From Fagopyrum homotropicum (taxonomy: Eukaryota > Streptophyta > Magnoliopsida > Caryophyllales > Polygonaceae): DNA of 64,000 nt. How positions within the stretch are numbered: the first letter of the stretch is position 1; every line of letters starts with the position of its first letter. The position numbers and the translations under genes are program-made. The notes beneath the pieces are model-generated. The model ran no database searches, was not told the origin of the DNA, and saw only the letters and a program-made list of their open reading frames with translations. The stretch is from the NCBI GenBank assembly GCA_033239125.1, contig BSWB01000005.1, positions 20,265,447 to 20,329,446 of the forward strand, read 5' to 3'. Below are positions 1 to 12,374 of the stretch, piece by piece.

Positions 1-2122
1 CCTAGTTGCAGGCAGCAGCAGCCCTCTCCTCGCTTTTGTCGAGCCAGCAGTGCAGGTGTACCCTCCTCACCAGTTGCCTTCCAGCCCCTGGAGTCGTGCA
101 CAGCAGCCTCCTATCGGACCTCTTCAGTTTCCGACAAAGCTATGAACGCGAGAGCCATCCTCATCGTTCATGCCTTCGAGTTTGGAGCCGGGTAAGACCT
201 ACATCTACCTCCTTACTTCCCCTCCATGTTTACTTGTCAATGGGTGCCTCTAAACCATCTTTAAACCCATACATTTCAGCCAAAGGAGCAACTTCAGAGA
301 GCTGTTACATCTCTCAGTTTTCTGAGTTTTCGGAAGTGACGAGCAGTCAACTTCGGGCCCAATTTGGGTAACCTAGACTACTTCTTTTTGGCTGTTTTTC
401 GGATATGTCATAGAAAGTAGTACATAGTATAACATACTAAAATTTGGGAAGAATCGGAGTTACGGTTTGAGAGTTATTGTGTTCCAAAGTTGACGCCTCA
501 TGCAGTTTTTATATATGTGCTGAGTGTTGGGAAAACAGCAAGTGATGATGTTTTGTGAGATGGTTTTGAATAAGCTCTTGATCTCCTTTGGGATTGAATT
601 TTGGATATGATATGGTTGACCTATTGTTATAGAACATATTAAAATTTGAGAGGAATCCAGCGAGTGGTTTGAGATTTATGATTTATCAAAGATGGAGTCG
701 TAAGCAGTTTTTCTGTTGTGCTGAAATTCGGTTTTGTGAGATAGTTTTAAATAGGATTTTGATCTCTTTTGCGGCTGAATTTTGGATATATTATAGATAC
801 GATTTTATAGTAGAACATATCAAAATTTGGGATAAATCCAGCGAGTAGTTTAGGAGTTATGATTTTTCAAAGTTAAGACAGTGTGTCGTTTGTTAAGTGT
901 TGTAACCAACTTTAGAAATTTTTGTAGAAGTGATGCTTTAACAGTTTTAAGAAATTCTTTCTCCTATGAGTAGAATGGATATCATAGATGATCTAGATAA
1001 TTATTTCGGAATTTTTATAAGTTTATTCGAATTTCATATTTGAAGCTGAAGTTGGACCTTAACGATCTTTCGAAAAATAGGAAAATAGGTAAATTGCCAG
1101 TTTGTAACCAAACTCATCTTTAGGAGTTAGAACAGGACTTTTTAGTCTCAAATAAGAGTTTAGGCATGATATATGGAATTTTTGGAAGTTTCGGGACCAA
1201 GGGTAAAATAGTCATTTTACCATAAATTGGTACTGTATTAAATTCTGTTCTAATAGGATCTACTATCTTAGAAGTCTTAGACTTCTAATTACCTAGAAAG
1301 TGTGCTGACACACTTGTCTCCTTTGACAGGAAACCGAGTTATACAGTTACAGATTGAGTTGTGATTAAGAGAGTCGAGATTTGATTCTGGTAAGTCCACG
1401 GACTTACTTAGCTGGCTTTCTTGTATGAGTGTAATGTGTATGAGTGGTGTTTGTTATTAATGATAAACAACGAAACCGGATTTGGCCGACTTTACTATTT
1501 ACGTAAATGCCCCAAGTGTATGATAACGGGTCGTGACATCATCTGCCTAGCTCTTGCGAGAGTCTAGGAGGTTTCCTGCGACCAGCCTAGTCCGGTAGAC
1601 GGTCAGATGCATTAGTACCATTTCCCGTTGGTAAACGGGGACAGGGGCGAGGTTTGGGAATCCCTCGTGTCACAAAATAAGTATCATTAGTAATGACCTA
1701 TCACCTAATTAAAGATAATAAAAGGATTGAGTGTTGCATGTTGATTGTGTATGATGTGTGATTGTGCTTTTACCTTTATACTTATGCATAGAATGTTAGC
1801 TAACGGTTTTATACCGCTTGTAGATGCCTTGCAGGTTAAGACAGTTGTAGAGAGATCCGGAGGAAATGGTCAGCCGGGTCCACGTACTCATTTAGTTGGG
1901 GACAGGGATGTCTTCTGTTCTTCATATGCATCATTTTAGTAGCGTTTCTTGTAAGGCTGATACATATTCTCCATGTATATATTGTTTACAGTTTTCAAAT
2001 ATTTTAAATACTTTTGTGCCTTGTTGTAAGATCCAAGTAAAATTGTTGTCAAACTATGGTCGGGACCCATTGTGAGATCCTAACCAGTAGCTCCCCGAGT
2101 TCTCAGAATTTGGGGTGTTACA
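1..2122 (+). mobile_element. L0: 3' part of a chromovirus-type LTR
   Basis: The right end finishes ...GGGGTGTTACA, the same terminus as the C1 5' LTR at 22147, and the preceding 60 bases share its 'GTCGGGACCCATTGTG' stretch. Further homology to the LTRs of C1 and C2 lies around 1391-1410 (hairpin TAAGTCC-AC-GGACTTA) and 1640-1671 (a second hairpin). The left end lies outside the window. No initiator-Met primer site (TGGTATCA) follows 2122, so this is a solo LTR or the 3' LTR of an element extending left; I cannot tell which. No credible coding sequence: the 121-codon open frame at 6-371 has no recognisable domain. Confidence 0.75.
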
Positions 2123-3390
2123 GTTGATTTGGCGAAGAGCGAGTTTATAACAACATAGATGACACCAAAAAAAAACAGTTGAAGGTTCACGGATTCTTTC
2201 AAATGGGAGGAGAGTTGTACATGATGAAGCATTTGTGCAATTGCTCTCATGGTTAGACACTTCTCAATTATGACGATAACTCATTTACAAGTCTATGTTC
2301 CATGTCCCTACATATTTACATTCAATGATGACTTATTATAATTTTTAAGTGAATAGTACAAAAACATAATTATGTGTATGTAAATCAGTTGTAAACATGC
2401 ATTTCTTTACAAATTTATATTTTCAATAGTAGTACGTAAAAAATACGACCGATGCATGCGCAATATAAAATACAGGAGTTGTTAATTTTCTTTATATATG
2501 TCGGACTAGTTATGTGGATTGGTGGAAGATGCACATCTAGTAAACTCATATATACAAGACCACGAAGTTCCGTCTAATAGAATTTATATGACAAACTCAC
2601 ACTTTATCTCATATTTCTTTCCGGTGATGTCTTCCCCAATAACCTAAATTCCTCATTTGATCATTTATGTTTATAATCAAGTTCACTGATACAAATGCTC
2701 CCATAAGAAATAACAAGATCAATTTTAATTTTAAATGGAACCATTTTAACTTGAATATAAACCAATTTTAATTAAGTTTGTGTACAAAATTTTAATGGTT
2801 TTTACTCTATATACAAAGAGAGAATCATGTAAAAACCCTAGCAGCCGCAAGCATAAACTAAACCAAAACCTATCCAAACACTTGTGGTGTAATGAACCAA
2901 AGAAAAATCAAGATCGGCATCATCACTGATCTTTGGCCACTTCCGGTGAAGTGATAAAGACAAGAACAACAACACCAAATTCCTTCGACCTTCCTACCTC
3001 GCGAATGAAGTTCGGCACCGCCACTACGCTACTTTTATGGTGAGACCACCACTTTTACCTCTCTTCTATAGCAACCAAATAAAAAACCCAACTCCTTTGA
3101 CCCTTGTCGGCAACCGAAGAATCCCTAAAGACATGAACAACACCACCACTTTCCCTCGCGAATGAAGAACCCATCGGCCAATGTCGGCTTCCTATCGGAT
3201 GGTGAAAGGCTATTTGGCTTCGATGAGAAACTTGGAGACTTGAGATCTTACGGGATCTCGCAATTCTATGAGAAACTTTGATCCTTTATGTTTGTGACTT
3301 TTTCCGGCGCCTTATTTCTTTTGTCTAGACTCCGACTTTATGAGGTCTACTTTTAAGTTTCGGGACGAAAATTATTTTAAGGGGTACTTA
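2123..3390. other. Unassigned AT-rich stretch ending in a polypurine-like tract
   Basis: I recognise no gene, RNA or transposon domain here. The last 35 bases read TTTCGGGACGAAA then TTTTAAGGGG, which matches the signature just before the 3' LTR in C1 (52740-52775) and in C0 (20065-20099). So at least the right edge is the 3' terminus of another decayed chromovirus internal region. The rest could be its decayed body or host intergenic DNA. Confidence 0.4.
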
Positions 3391-3792
3391 TGTAACATTC
3401 GAAAATTTTATTTCCGTTATTTTCGAGACAAAGCGGAACTCGACCGGTTTGGACCTTTCCGTCTTTTTTGTCATTTTATGTGACACCGAGTGCTTCGATA
3501 TTTTTTATTAATTTATGTGAGCCAGGTGGGCCCATCAAGATTTTATATCCTAGCCCGTCAGGAATGAGCTAGCTGGGTCCGTTAAGAAGTCCTTCTTTCT
3601 CCACCTCTTCCACGTATCAAACCCTAGAAACCTACCTTCTCTTTTCACGTTCCCTGGCTGCTCCTCAGACAGTTCCTACGTGAAGCAAGATCACATCCGC
3701 CATCTTCCTTCCTCTCATCCTTACACGCACCACCGGATCGACATCCTTCTGAATGTGTTCCTCGAGTTACAACGGAAAGATCTACAACCTAC
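3391..3792 (+). mobile_element. L1: start of a chromovirus-type LTR, split by S
   Basis: Starts TGTAACATTCG, like the TGTAACATC starts of other chromovirus LTRs here, directly after a polypurine-like tract; it is therefore probably a 3' LTR. About 400 bases are visible before the solo Athila LTR interrupts it. The continuation after 5634 fades into unrecognisable sequence, so its right end is not defined. The 63-codon open frame at 3680-3871 runs across the insertion junction and is spurious. Confidence 0.6.
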
Positions 3793-5629
3793 TGATAACG
3801 TGATTTATGACGTTAGTATAGGTATTCATTTAGATAGTTTTTCCCGTTATTCATGCACGGTTTGGCATTAGTTCATGACGTTTACGCTCATTTCGTGCAT
3901 ATTTCTAGAAAAGACGTCTACACGAGCTTTTGTCGGTTTTGTAGGTATTTCGGAGATCTTTTGGACATTAATCGATACATTCGAGGGTCAAGCCTCATGG
4001 TGGTACACATCCAAGGCTTTGAAGGAACATAATTGGAGCAATGAAGGACACAAGGACCCTTATTGGTACAAGCAATGGGGCAACTCATGGCTAGACGATC
4101 ATAACAAGCCTCTGTTGAAGAAAATCGGACCAACACTCAGGAAAATCGTCCGATTTTTCTGTCCGGGTCGATTTTTTGGCCTTTGACACCTTGAGCCACG
4201 TGTCCCACGATCTCTTTGTCCGGCCCTTGCTCTTGATGGAGAATATAAGTGGTCCTGCTTGCTGTGGCTAAGGGATCTCTCCCACATTCTCTCACACACA
4301 CCTCATTCCATTGGGAGGATAGACTTGGAGAAGAAGAAAAACTCTCTCATTTTGGAGAAGAGGAAGAACATCAAAAGCTTAGAGTGGTAGTGAGTTTTTG
4401 AGAACTTTTGAGTGATTTTTAGAGATTTTGGTTGAAGAACTCTTGGAAGGATTGTTAGAAACGTTTTGGAACTTCTTTTGAAGGGTTGTAAGTCTTGCTT
4501 AAACTTATATTCAGATTATATTTCTTGTTTTACTTGCTTACCTTTCATCATCTACCTATGAAAACCATGTATGCTTGTGTGATGATTTTGGATCTTGAAA
4601 TGCATGTTATTGGCTAGTTTATTGTGATTCTGGAGTAATGGATTGATGCTTATGGCTTGGGTGATGATAGAATGGACTTGTATGTTAGTTTAGGATGATT
4701 CGTATGCACAAAACCTAACCCAGACAGAAAAATCGACCTGTTCATAGTGTAGATCGTCCGATTTTTCTTATGATCCATCCGATTTTTCTCTCTGTTGCTC
4801 TTTAATTGATGAATCTGTATGTTAGGATGTTAGGTTGTTTAAATCATAGTGTTTATTAAGCATAATATAGCTTAGGGTAACCTAATGCTAGCAACTTAAG
4901 TGAGGGAAGAGACCTACCCGGTGATTTCCGATCTTTGATACCTAAGATGATGAACTCTAGGTAGTAGTGAGCCTCATAAGCCGCTATTGGATTGAGTGTG
5001 CTAGGATTATTGCTTGAGACTTCCCTTTTCCGAGACTTACCCGGTAAGGAGAGGGTTGCCCCTTAAGTAGAGTCCGGTTTGTGTAGAATTCCCTACTTTA
5101 ACCCCTTGAGACCTACCCGGTAATTGGAGTTTGATGCGGGATTAGTGAAGCAAGAGACTTACCCGGTAATTGTTTCCGTTAGAGAAACACCCATTCCCAA
5201 CACCGCAACTTTATCCTTAGAATCTTTAGAAGCTTGAGTCCAATGCCATAACCGAAAATCTTGACCTCTAGAATCCACTCTTCTCTCTTTGATCACATAT
5301 TTTGTGCTTGAGTTACTTGTTTGTTTTGCTAGCTTGAGTTGCTAGTTTGTTTTATTATCTTGCTTGATTTGTGAACTTTGCTTGATCACCACAAAAACCA
5401 AACCAAAAATATCATGATTTTCATTTCTTTATTTCTTTCTCTTTTCTTAGACTAGATTCACACTATCTATGATCACTTGTTGATTTGATTTCACCTTAGT
5501 CTTCATGTTCGACCTCGGAATACTATCCTTGCTACAAAACGACCCATACACTGTGGGTTCGCTAGGAGTTAGGAAAAATATAACGAGTATAAATTTAAGA
5601 CTTTTGCGTGTCACAATCTTAGCGTAACA
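3793..5629 (+). mobile_element. S: solo Athila-type LTR with target duplication CCTAC
   Basis: A 1837-base LTR from TGATAACGTGATTT to ...AGCGTAACA, aligning end to end with the LTRs of A2 and A4. It is flanked by a perfect 5-base duplication, CCTAC at 3788-3792 and 5630-5634, with no internal region. That is the expected product of recombination between the two LTRs of a full element. It carries an AATATAAG TATA-like box near 4240, the ATCG-type palindrome clusters at 4121-4180 and 4729-4796, four GAGACYTACCCGGTRA copies (4909, 5032, 5108, 5154) and the terminal hairpin at 5541-5559. The 103-codon open frame inside (3875-4186) is also open in part in A2, but its differences do not look coding. 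Confidence 0.93.
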
Positions 5630-5634
5630 CCTAC

Positions 5635-8022
5635 CATCTACTATCGCTCGATTGCAAGAGAGCAACCTCGGTTGGGTCTCCTTCGATTTCCACAGGCACC
5701 GCAGGAGGAGCCTCGTTCAGCCCAATCATGAAGAAGTGGTAGACGGGAGGTATACTCTTGAGCAGAGACTATAAAGGAACGGTAACAAAAGCTTGGAGTT
5801 TTCCCTATGGTTAGATGTCAATGGTAAGAAGTACATCAGCAGAATCGTGATCGTCTTGAGCAATATAACTTTGAATGGTTAAAGCAAGTGATGGTAATAG
5901 ACCTCCCGGAGAGGGATGATAATGATCCTTTTCGCGGTCTTTATAGGTCTAGAGTTTTGGCATATGGAGGAATGGCGCGGTTTGGAACCTTAAAGGTTTA
6001 ATCACATAAGGACGTAGTGGATGAAGAGGAAAGTGAAGTTTCCCGAGTTGCTTAAAGAAAATGGGAAGATATGGAAAGGAAATGCAAGATGTTTCATTCT
6101 TAAGGAACGAATGATAAGTGATGCGAACAAGAGATGGGCCAAAGTTGTTAGACTCACCCAAAGGAGCCATGAAGGCTACGATGTGAAACGAAGGACCAAA
6201 GCTACGGTAGCATTGTAAGCTTTAAGTTTAAGGTGGTGGTACCTGAGGGATCATGAGTCAGAAGTTCCATGGTAGGGGGAAGAATTCTTCTAGTCTTTCC
6301 TTTAGAGCATTCTGGTTTGAGTTTTGAGGAAAGATACGAGCCAGTAAGTTGCACTTTAATTTCCAAGGGATATGTATGGTGAACGACGAGTAAGGGTATC
6401 TTCCTTGTAGTGGATGGCCCGTTAAGACTAGTTGCATATGAGTGCGATATTGATTAGATCAACTTGGAGTTGAGACATCATCAATTTTTGATGATGAGAA
6501 GAAAGGACCTTCATATGGCGGCATTTAGGGTCGATATGGTTGCTACAAGTATAGGAAGCCATTTGAGATCACAAGTGTGATTGATGGGTGGGAGTTTACA
6601 CAAATGAGTATCCATCGGTTTTGGAATCGTGTTACGATGAAGTCGGCATTTGGGTTATTTCAAGTGGCTCAAAGGTTAACCCTAACCTAAGAGTGTTATG
6701 ACAATTATGATGCATGAGTTGCGCTAATGATTCTTATGATGGGATATGACGATGCCTTGTTATACTCTCATAATTGAGAGGAACGAGCGTGACATGGGAC
6801 GTTAAGGATACCGGTTATGCATGGTAAGAGGATAACTAGGGTTATCCAGGCTTACTGGGACGTCCGAGGCGACCTCCTAAGAAACATAGTGGGTTGAGGA
6901 TAACTAGTAGATTGGAGGAGAACGAGAAGATAGTACAGTAATACCTTCAAGGTACGTGGAGGAGATGTGAAGCTTATAAGTTGGCGGGTCATAACACCTT
7001 CTGAAGAAGACAATTAGATCGTGGGATCCGAGACGTATCCGTGGAGTTTTATTAGAAGCCGAAGAGGTGAGTGACCTCTAGTCCATTTGTTTTTGCAACA
7101 ACATTGAGTTATGGGGACTTACGATATTGTAGATACATCCAAGCGGGGCTTGGGAAGCGTATGAGGTAACAAGAGAGGTTTCGGGTGTACAAGGACAATT
7201 GCTGGTATGTAAGAAGAATGACCGACTAAGGGTCGAAAGTTTTCCACTTTAGGGCGCGTGTGTATGGTGATGTCGATTTGACTACGGAGAAACATGCTAG
7301 GCATGTATGAACAATAAGAATATGATACGTGAATGTATACTCACTCAGCAAGAGTTGAGTATCCCGTAGAGGGGATGGGTAGCGATGGTTAAGGACTTGG
7401 GCCGTAGATGGTCTTTGGTTGGTTCGGAGAAGGATCCAGGATAGAAGGTTCCGAGGAGAGACCCCATAGCTACCTTTATGGGTTGATTGTTGAAAAGACC
7501 ATGATGTTGGTAAGAGATATCCGGTTTATGACATTCACAATAGTGAGACGGGCTTAAGGCCGAGGTGGCTAAGTACTTAGCCCTTATGTAAACCGTCATC
7601 CAAACGAGTTGAACACCATATGGCGAGGAAGAAGACTTCACCACCGCGAGTTAGGCACTGAGAATGGTAAGATACCTCGAGAGAGATTAGTACCGGTTTG
7701 AGACCTTGTGACAGTGGTGACGAGTGTGGGTCGCATAGACCTACCAACGGAGACTATGTGTTTTTACACCCTATTGGGAAACCGAGCTGATGATTTGGTT
7801 AGTTGTGAAGTCCCCTATGTGATAACAATATGCTTTGGTATACCGAGTATCGTTATCTCGGTTTGAGATGAGCGTTTTGTTTCGGGAATTTGTAGGCTGT
7901 AGGATCGTGCCGCATAAGAGACCATATGTCTTACATGATAGTTTCACCTTGGATAATGGATCGAGTAGAAAGGACTTTGGTGACCAGTCGATGCCATGCA
8001 AAGGGTGTGTGTGCGAGGTAAG
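5635..8022 (+). pseudogene. C0: decayed chromovirus pol, first part (RNase H and integrase traces)
   Basis: No usable reading frame remains, but short in-frame matches appear in the order expected of Ty3/gypsy pol. From 7123 the reading DIVDTSKRGLGSV matches the RNase H 'YCDASK-GLG' motif. From about 7336 YILTQQEL and a nearby tryptophan-rich stretch match the end of RNase H ('KYI-TQ-EL'). From about 7560 there is a trace of the integrase zinc-binding region. At 7833-7870 the reading FGIPSIVIS-V-stop-DERF corresponds to 'HGVPSSIVSDRD-RF', around the second catalytic aspartate. The sequence is then cut by A1 and resumes at 19228. RT and gag upstream of about 7100 are too decayed to place. Confidence 0.65.
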
Positions 8023-9775
8023 TGATAGCATGTATTGTAGTCTATGTTTTGAGACCGGTTTAGACGTTTTATCTTCATAAGACTGCATGTATGAGCATAC
8101 ATTATGTGATTATATTTCTATTTCATCTACCTTTGCGAGAATCGTAGTCTACACCTAGTTTCGTTGTAATCATAGGTAAAACGGCACATTTTGGACTAAA
8201 AATGAGCCAAGGGAGCTAAGGAGTCATTGGATTTACATTCAGGAGTTTAAGGAGGAACTCACGAAGAATGAAAATGGATTAGAGATTTACTTTGGACCAG
8301 ATTTGAGAGATTTCACATTCAGTTCAGAATCACCTCGGTCAGCTACAGTACCACCTCGATCGAGGTGATTTTGAGGAGCGCCCCGACCGAGGTGGACACC
8401 CTATCGCCGGCGAGGAGATATATTTTATGGTTGAGATCTTTTAATTGTGGAAAGAAGATATCTTATTTTTGGGCTGGATTTCTAGAAGGAAGAAAATATA
8501 TTCTGCTAATTTATTTGGATATATTTTATAGGAAAATATCTTTTAAGATATTTTATCTTTGGAAGATAATTTTCCTATATAAAAAATTGGATTTTCCACA
8601 AATTCAATCCATGCTTAGACGTGGTGAGACAGCCGCTGCATCAAAGTCCTGCGATTGCAGAAGATTTCCTTACGGAGTTGAAGGAAGAAGGAAGATTTCC
8701 TTGTTGAAGATAGCCTTTGAAGGAGTTTTGTGAGATTTCTCTAGGCTACCTTTAGTTACTTTTGGTTGGTTGTTCTTGCTTGATTTGTGACTTGGAAACA
8801 CTAATTTGTCACATATTGAATCCACTTATGGAAGTCTTTTTATTAAAGTCTTCTTGTTTGATAATTGATTCTTTCCTTATAAAGTTTATTATTGTCATCA
8901 TGATGATTGTTGGCTAAGTTTCTTTTGCGATTCTAGGCTGATTGACTGAAGGTTGTGGGAAAGACGATGATAGAATGATCTTAATCCCAACCGGACCCTG
9001 AAAGCTCGAGTCTTTATCTTAACCGACGAACATCTCGCTCAATCAATGAACACCTCGGCCGGGGTGGATTTTGTCTGACCGAGGTGAACATTTCCCTGAT
9101 CTAAATCCGAGTTAAGATCCAGTTTGCCAAACCCTATCCTTGTTAATACTTTCCCGGTTCAATGCAAGCCTTGGATGAGACTTACCCGGTGATTCCTTTG
9201 TTTGTTTACCTAAGATCATAAGCGATAGGTAATAAAGGTTTATCCTTTATTGGGGTTTGAGTGGGCTTCCGATCCAATCTTGAGAGTTAACCCGAGACTT
9301 ACCCGGTAAAGGTTTATTCTGTTCCCTTGGTTGGTGTGTTAGTTTGAGGTTTTAGTTCTATACCTTAGTTCCTTGCGACTTACCTAGTAATAGGAATTAC
9401 GGTTTGGGATAGTGAGTAGCGAGACTTACCCGGTGATCTATTCCCATCTTAGAAACACCTTCCCTTTGCAAAATCTCAGCTTTGTCCGCTATATATTTAG
9501 ATCTTGAGTTTGAACCACAACTCGATGTCTTAATCTCTAGAATCCGCATTTCCTCTTATTTGACTTATATCATCTTTGATTACTTTGATTGCTTTTGTTG
9601 ATTGCATTATTTGACAACCGATTATGTGCTTGGTTTCGCCTAAGTCCCTGTCTTCGACCACTGGAATTTCTTGCTTTTATTACAATTGACCCATACACTG
9701 CGGGTTCCCATCCTTGTTTAAGCATATTTCCTCGGTTATAAATTTAAAGCTTGCACACACCTTTTGGAACGAACA
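8023..9775 (+). repeat. A1 5' LTR
   Basis: Starts TGATAGCATG, ends GGAACGAACA, 1753 bases, matching the 3' LTR copy. The U3 part holds a palindrome cluster (8331-8397). An 11-base inverted repeat (TATAGGAAAAT at 8527-8537, ATTTTCCTATA at 8569-8579) overlaps the TATA box. Downstream come a second palindrome cluster (9049-9088), four copies of the GAGACYTACCCGGTRA motif (9177, 9294, a degenerate one at 9375, 9421) and the terminal hairpin at 9688-9706. The open frame 8365-8733 overlaps all this and is not credited. Confidence 0.95.
8576..8586 (+). promoter_or_regulatory. TATA box of the A1 LTR promoter
   Basis: TATATAAAAAA here, TATATAAAGGG at 18028 in the 3' LTR and TATATAAAGGG in A5 (near 62675). 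It is conserved in three copies at the same LTR position, just after the arm of an 11-base inverted repeat. Transcription would start about 30 bases downstream, near 8610, placing the U3/R boundary there. The start itself is inferred. Confidence 0.65.
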
Positions 9776-9781
9776 AGTTTT

Positions 9782-9799
9782 TGGCGCCGTTGCCGGGGA
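9782..9799 (+). other. A1 primer-binding site (tRNA-Asp type)
   Basis: TGGCGCCGTTGCCGGGGA, six bases after the LTR end. This is the primer site typical of plant Athila/Tat elements, complementary to the 3' end of a tRNA-Asp. Identical in A2 and, on the minus strand, in A3. Confidence 0.9.
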
Positions 9800-9914
9800 C
9801 TTGGTTTAGATCAAGCCGGTTGCGGTTGTCTTTTGGGGCAAATTGTCCTTGTTGCTACTAACCACTCTACTTGAGTGCTTTCGTAGAATCTTTTCTTAGG
9901 TTTATCCGAAAACC

Positions 9915-11591
9915 CGTGCTGGGAAGGAAGTCGTTCCTTACGATCCCGAACCAGAGAAGACATACAAACGACGCTTGAGAGAAGCTAAGATGACCAACCA
10001 AGACGATTGCGATATTGAGGCCGAATTGAAGGAGGCGCTAGAATAGCTACGCCTCAGTAAGGAAGAAGTACAGTGAGAAAAGGAAGAAACTCGCGCAAGA
10101 ACGGAGGTGATCGAAGCAGATATGGCGGCTCTAAGGAACCAATATCTACCTTGACCAGATCCAGATCCTCGACCGAGGCAGGACCCAGTTCCAGACGCCC
10201 CGACCGAGATACATTCACCTCGGATGCTAGTCCGAGATGTTCTTATTGCTGGAATTCCACAAACCCTAGGATAGAGGATGAACCCTAATCAGCAAGTGAG
10301 GCGTCCAGGAGCCAACCTAGGTGATCTAGCTGAGAACGATTATGAACTTCGACCGCAAGTTCTAACCATGATCCGACAATGTCAATTTGGAGGTTCGGAG
10401 AGGGAGTCTCCGCACCAACATTTGCAAAACTACGAGATTCTGATGGAGACCTTGAGGCCATCAAGGTTTGATAATAACAACTACAAGCTACGTCCTTTCT
10501 ATTTCTCTTTGAAGGACAAGGCACTTGATTGGTATCAATCTCTTCCCGATGGAAAGATCAACACTTGGGAAGAGATGACGACGGAGTTCTTAGATAAATT
10601 CTTTCCCCAATCTAAAACCGTTGAGTTAAGGGGAAGAATTATTGCTTTTATCATGAAGAACAAGGAAAGTTTGTCCAAGTCATGGGAGAGATTCAAGGAT
10701 CTTTTGTTGGATTGCCCACATCATGGGATTCTGAAGATCGAGCTGCTTGAGATCTACTTCAAGGGACTTAATGGAGATGCTCAATTCAATCTCCAGTTAA
10801 TTTCCGCCGGCACATTCATGGACATGCCGATAGACGAAGCTTGGGAGTTCATTGAAAAGCAAGCTTTACACATGGAGAAATACTCCCACCAAGGAACCGA
10901 TAATGGAGCAAGGAGAGTTAGCTTCCAAGAAACTTCATCAAATTTAGTAGCTCCAACGAAGGAGCAAGACGAAGGGTACCAAGGAAGAAACAACTATCAA
11001 GGACTGCGGAATAACAGCAACAATAGAAACTCCAACAACAAAAACAACAACAATAATAGAAACAACAACAATTGGAGGTCTAATCAACAAGTTCCCGTTA
11101 ACTCTCACTCTCATAACACTTATAACCCCTCATCCTCTTCTTCCACTCCATTGAAAAGCCAAGAGCCTAGACCAAGTTCGTCCCAGCCAGCAAAGAAAGA
11201 TACAGTGCTGGAGGAGATATTGGTCAAGCTTAAGGCTATGGAGACATCCATGAGTTCATTTTCGAAGGCACTAAAAGCCTTAGAGCAACAATTCTACAAC
11301 AAGGCGAATGAAGTGCCAAGATATCCAGGGAAGCTCCAAGCAAGAATAGAGAGCAACCCTAAGGGACATATCATGGCAATAATGACGAGAAGTAGACTGA
11401 AGACTGCGGATCCAGTGCCTCGGTTGATGCCAGATCAGTCGAAGAACACCTTGGTCCAGGTACAGTCGAAGAACACTTCGGCCGAGGTACCAACAGAGGT
11501 GGAGCCTCAGAAAGCGGAGGGAAAATCTGAAGTTTATGTTCCACCTCCTGCTTATAAACCACCACTTCCATTCCCCCAATCAAGAGACTAA
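9915..11591 (+). pseudogene. gag: A1 gag (interrupted)
   Basis: Capsid-type polyprotein of an Athila retrotransposon; it would form the virus-like particle. The N-terminal part (from about 9915, in-frame ATG at 9990) has a DPEPEKT motif, then stops in the charged helical region and before the proline-rich hinge. From the ATG at 10278 a clean 437-codon frame remains. The retrotransposon-gag core is clear around 10500-10800 (LKDKALDWYQSLP, TWEEMTTEFL, FFP, SWERFKDLLLDCPHHG). It is followed by an asparagine/arginine-rich tail (about 10980-11100) where a zinc knuckle might be expected, and none is seen. The A1 palindrome occurs in coding sequence at 10167-10178, 10198-10220 and 11474-11489. A TAA at 11589 separates it from protease in the same frame, so gag and pol were probably one reading frame. 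Confidence 0.85.
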
Positions 11592-12374
11592 GCACATCTA
11601 GACAAGCATTTTGGTAAGTTCTTGGACATAATGAATAAGCTTTACATTAACATTAGTTTCCTTGATGCTATTCTAGGGATGCCCGCCTATGGGAAGTTTT
11701 TGAAAGAGATTCTTTCAAAGAAGAGGAAACTGGAAGACTATGGAGAAGTAAGGATGACATCTAAATCCTCGGAGCTCATCCAAATCATGAAGGAGAAGAT
11801 GCCACCAAAACTAAGAGATCCCGGTTCATTTTACATTCCCATTCAAGTTGGGGAGGTAACTTATGAAGCCTTGTGTGATCTAGTAGCCAGTGTGAGCATC
11901 ATCCCGCTGGAGCTATGTGAGAAGATCGGTCTTGGAGAGCCCAAACCAGTCAAGATAAGATTGTACATGGCGGATCGCTCCATTACCCATCCCGTGGGCA
12001 TTTTGGAGGATGTTCCCGTCAAATCTGGTAACTTCTACTTACCTATAGACTTTGTAGTACTCGATATTCCCGTAGATTATCGCGTTCCTATCATTCTCGG
12101 GAGACCATTCCTACTAACTTCGGGTTGCAACGTGGATTGCAAGAACACCAAGTTAAAATTCAACATTGGTAGAGATCAACAAGAGTTTTCATTGATTGAT
12201 GCAATGAAGGGAGAGCCGCTGGAGGATGATATCTTCAACATCTACGACGAAGAAGAATCAAGGGAATTGGTGAGCTCTATCCTTACTAAAGACCCTGTTG
12301 AAAGAGTTATTAGTTTTAGCTTAATGGAGGAAGATATAGATGTTTCTTGTGATGCAAATATACGGAGCTTGTAA
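11592..12374 (+). pseudogene. pro: A1 aspartic protease domain
   Basis: Continues the gag frame after one stop; best open stretch from ATG 11622, 250 codons. Athila-type pepsin-like protease that would cut the Gag-Pol polyprotein. The conserved leader ILGMPAYGKFLKEIL is present, then MPPKLRDPGSF, the active-site strand ALCDL-V-AS-V-SIIP (Asp codon at 11877-11879) and the second strand VPIILGRPFL. The glycine expected two residues after the catalytic Asp (D-L-G-A-S) is valine. A4 has glutamate at the same place, so both proteases look inactive. The frame ends about 220 bases before the RT deletion scar. Confidence 0.85.

Noticed and set aside
2820..2845. AAACCCTAG-like words suggestive of telomere repeats
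   Set aside because: Only single scattered copies, no tandem array.
4909..5169. Regularly spaced repeats considered as a CRISPR-like array
   Set aside because: Four short units in a plant LTR with unequal spacing (123, 76, 46) that recur in other LTRs; not CRISPR.
7345..7644. 99-codon minus-strand open frame
   Set aside because: Plus-strand readings here match chromovirus RNase H and integrase, so the minus frame is a shadow.
8365..8733. 122-codon open frame in the A1 LTR
   Set aside because: It spans the palindrome cluster, inverted repeat and TATA box; the 3' LTR copy keeps only the last 72 codons, and no domain is recognisable.
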